Notes under the pieces: generated by a model
What the model was told of the DNA's origin: nothing
Database searches by the model: none
The model's input: only the letters and a program-made list of their open reading frames with translations
Source: Conexibacter sp.
Lineage (GTDB): Bacteria; Actinomycetota; Thermoleophilia; Solirubrobacterales; Solirubrobacteraceae
Assembly (NCBI GenBank): GCA_025964215.1
Contig: JAOPZG010000624.1
Coordinates: 1 to 6,446, forward strand
DNA: 6,446 nt
Direction: 5' to 3'
Made by a program: the position numbers and the translations under genes
In this document: positions 5,375-6,446 of the stretch, piece by piece
Layout of the letters: each line of letters opens with the position of its first letter
Numbering within the stretch: the stretch's first letter is position 1

Positions 5375-6446
5375 ATGGCCATCACGCCGCCGATGCCGCA
5401 CGACGAGTCCGCGCGCCTGGACGCCCTGCGCCGCCTGGAGCTCCTGGACTCCGAGGTCGACCCCGCCTACGAGGCGCTCGCCGAGCTGGCCGCGCGCCTG
5501 CTCGGCACGCCGATGGCCGCCGTCAGCCTGATCGACGCCGAGCGCCAGTGGACGAAGGCCGGCGTCGGCCTCCGGCACGGCGACGAGGACCCGCGCTCCG
5601 TCTCCTTCTGCGCGCACGCGATCGCCGCCGACGCCGACCCGTGGGTCGTCACCGACGCCGCGGCCGACCCGCGCTTCGCCGACAACCCGCTCGTGACGGC
5701 GGGCCGCGTCGGCTTCTACGCGGGCGCGCCCGTGCGCACCGCCGAGGGCCACGCGATCGGGACGCTCTGCGTCATCGACCCGCAGCCGCGCGGGATGGAC
5801 GAGGGCGACCGCGACACGCTCCGGACCCTCGCCGCCGCGGTCAGCGCGCACGTCGAGGCCTACCGCCAGCGCCAGCTCGCCACCGAGCGCCACGCCGCGC
5901 TGGTCGAGATCCTCGACCAGGCGCCCGACGCCTTCCTGCGGATCGACGAGCACGGCACGATCCTCGCCTTCAACGGCTGCGCCGAGCGCCTCTTCGGCTG
6001 GGAGCGCGACGCGATCATCGGCCGCCGCGTCGTGGACACCCTCGTGCCCGAGGCGCTGCGCGCGGAGCACGGCGGCGTGAACCTCGTCGCCGCGGTCCTG
6101 GACGGCGAGCAGGAGCTGCCGACCGGCGCCGTCGAGCTGCCCGCGCTGCACCGCGACGGCCACCACATCCCCGTCGAGGTCACGGTCGCCGCGACCACGA
6201 CCCGCGAGGGGATCCGCTTCAACGTCTTCGCCCGCGACATCGCCGAGCGCCTCGAGCGCGAGCGCGAGCGCCAGGCCGAGACCGACGCGCTCGCCGCGCT
6301 GGCCGACGTCACGAGCCGGATGGCCGGCGGCCTCGACGACGCCGAGCTCCGCGACCAGCTCTGCGACGCCGCCTGCCGGATCACCGACGGCCACTCGGCG
6401 GCGCTCTTCGTCGCCGACGAGGACGGCGGCCTCGTCGCGAGCGGCG
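5375..6446 (+). CDS. GAF-PAS-GAF sensory protein, partial (C-terminus beyond right edge)
   Basis: ATG 5375 opens a frame that runs to the window end (357 codons, no stop). An in-frame TGA at 5339-5341 fixes the earliest possible start, and ATG 5393 is an alternative. Residues about 12-160 form a GAF domain of the kind found in bacterial histidine kinases, diguanylate cyclases and SpoIIE-type phosphatases: ARLDALRRLELLD, VSLIDAERQW, SFCAHAI (77-83), DPRFADNPLV (98-107), FYAGAPVRT and GTLCVID (129-135). Residues about 174-290 form a PAS domain (LDQAPDAFLRIDEHGTILAFN, then ERLFGW and FNVFARDI). A charged ERLERERERQAE segment is probably a coiled-coil linker, and a second GAF domain appears to begin near 305. 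There is no signal peptide or membrane span, so it is probably cytoplasmic. The output domain lies outside the window, so kinase, cyclase or phosphatase cannot be decided. The hairpin upstream suggests a transcription unit separate from the carboxypeptidase. Confidence 0.88.
   Translation, partial: MAITPPMPHDESARLDALRRLELLDSEVDPAYEALAELAARLLGTPMAAVSLIDAERQWTKAGVGLRHGDEDPRSVSFCAHAIAADADPWVVTDAAADPRFADNPLVTAGRVGFYAGAPVRTAEGHAIGTLCVIDPQPRGMDEGDRDTLRTLAAAVSAHVEAYRQRQLATERHAALVEILDQAPDAFLRIDEHGTILAFNGCAERLFGWERDAIIGRRVVDTLVPEALRAEHGGVNLVAAVLDGEQELPTGAVELPALHRDGHHIPVEVTVAATTTREGIRFNVFARDIAERLERERERQAETDALAALADVTSRMAGGLDDAELRDQLCDAACRITDGHSAALFVADEDGGLVASG

Noticed and set aside
4259..6394. A 711-codon open minus-strand frame antisense to the carboxypeptidase and GAF-PAS genes.
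   Set aside because: It is a by-product of GC-rich codon use: the translation is Arg/Ala/Gly/Val low complexity with no domain, while the opposite strand encodes clear S11, GAF and PAS motifs.

Overview
The window is very GC-rich, with G or C at most third codon positions. It looks like an actinobacterial chromosome. The style of several proteins recalls the Solirubrobacterales/Thermoleophilia (Solirubrobacter, Conexibacter and relatives): the LipB and LipA forms, a rhomboid starting PLRDNIPT, the 57-residue membrane protein and the two minus-strand membrane proteins. That placement is from memory of the protein families, not from a search.

Layout. Bases 1-1101 hold two minus-strand genes of unknown function: the 5' part of a single-span membrane protein that runs off the left edge (start at 362), and a complete 206-residue three-span membrane protein (481-1101). 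Between them lies a perfect 20-bp inverted repeat built from nested GGGGTC-N-GACCCC palindromes. It is either a REP-like element, a terminator for the 206-residue gene, or both. A gap of about 80 bp with divergent starts (1102-1182) separates these genes from a plus-strand block that fills the rest of the window.

The plus-strand block reads: lipB (octanoyltransferase), a 152-residue membrane protein resembling a degenerate M50 metalloprotease, lipA (lipoyl synthase), a rhomboid serine protease starting at TTG, a 57-residue two-span membrane protein, and a lipoprotein D,D-carboxypeptidase (family S11). After a hairpin comes the 5' part of a GAF-PAS-GAF sensor protein that runs off the right edge. 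From lipA to the carboxypeptidase the spacings are 14 nt, 4 nt and a 4-nt GTGA overlap, so these four genes are probably co-transcribed and partly translationally coupled.

How the genes work together. LipB transfers octanoate from acyl carrier protein to the lipoyl domains of 2-oxoacid dehydrogenases and GcvH. LipA inserts the two sulfurs. Together they form the complete endogenous lipoate route. The genes after lipA encode a membrane and envelope module: intramembrane proteolysis, a small membrane protein and peptidoglycan trimming.

I see no CRISPR array, transposase, tRNA, rRNA, phage gene or recognisable defence system. Most of the window is ordinary chromosome. The items most worth a second look are the nested-palindrome hairpin, the HELGR pseudoprotease between lipB and lipA, and the coupled rhomboid / 57-residue protein / carboxypeptidase cluster.
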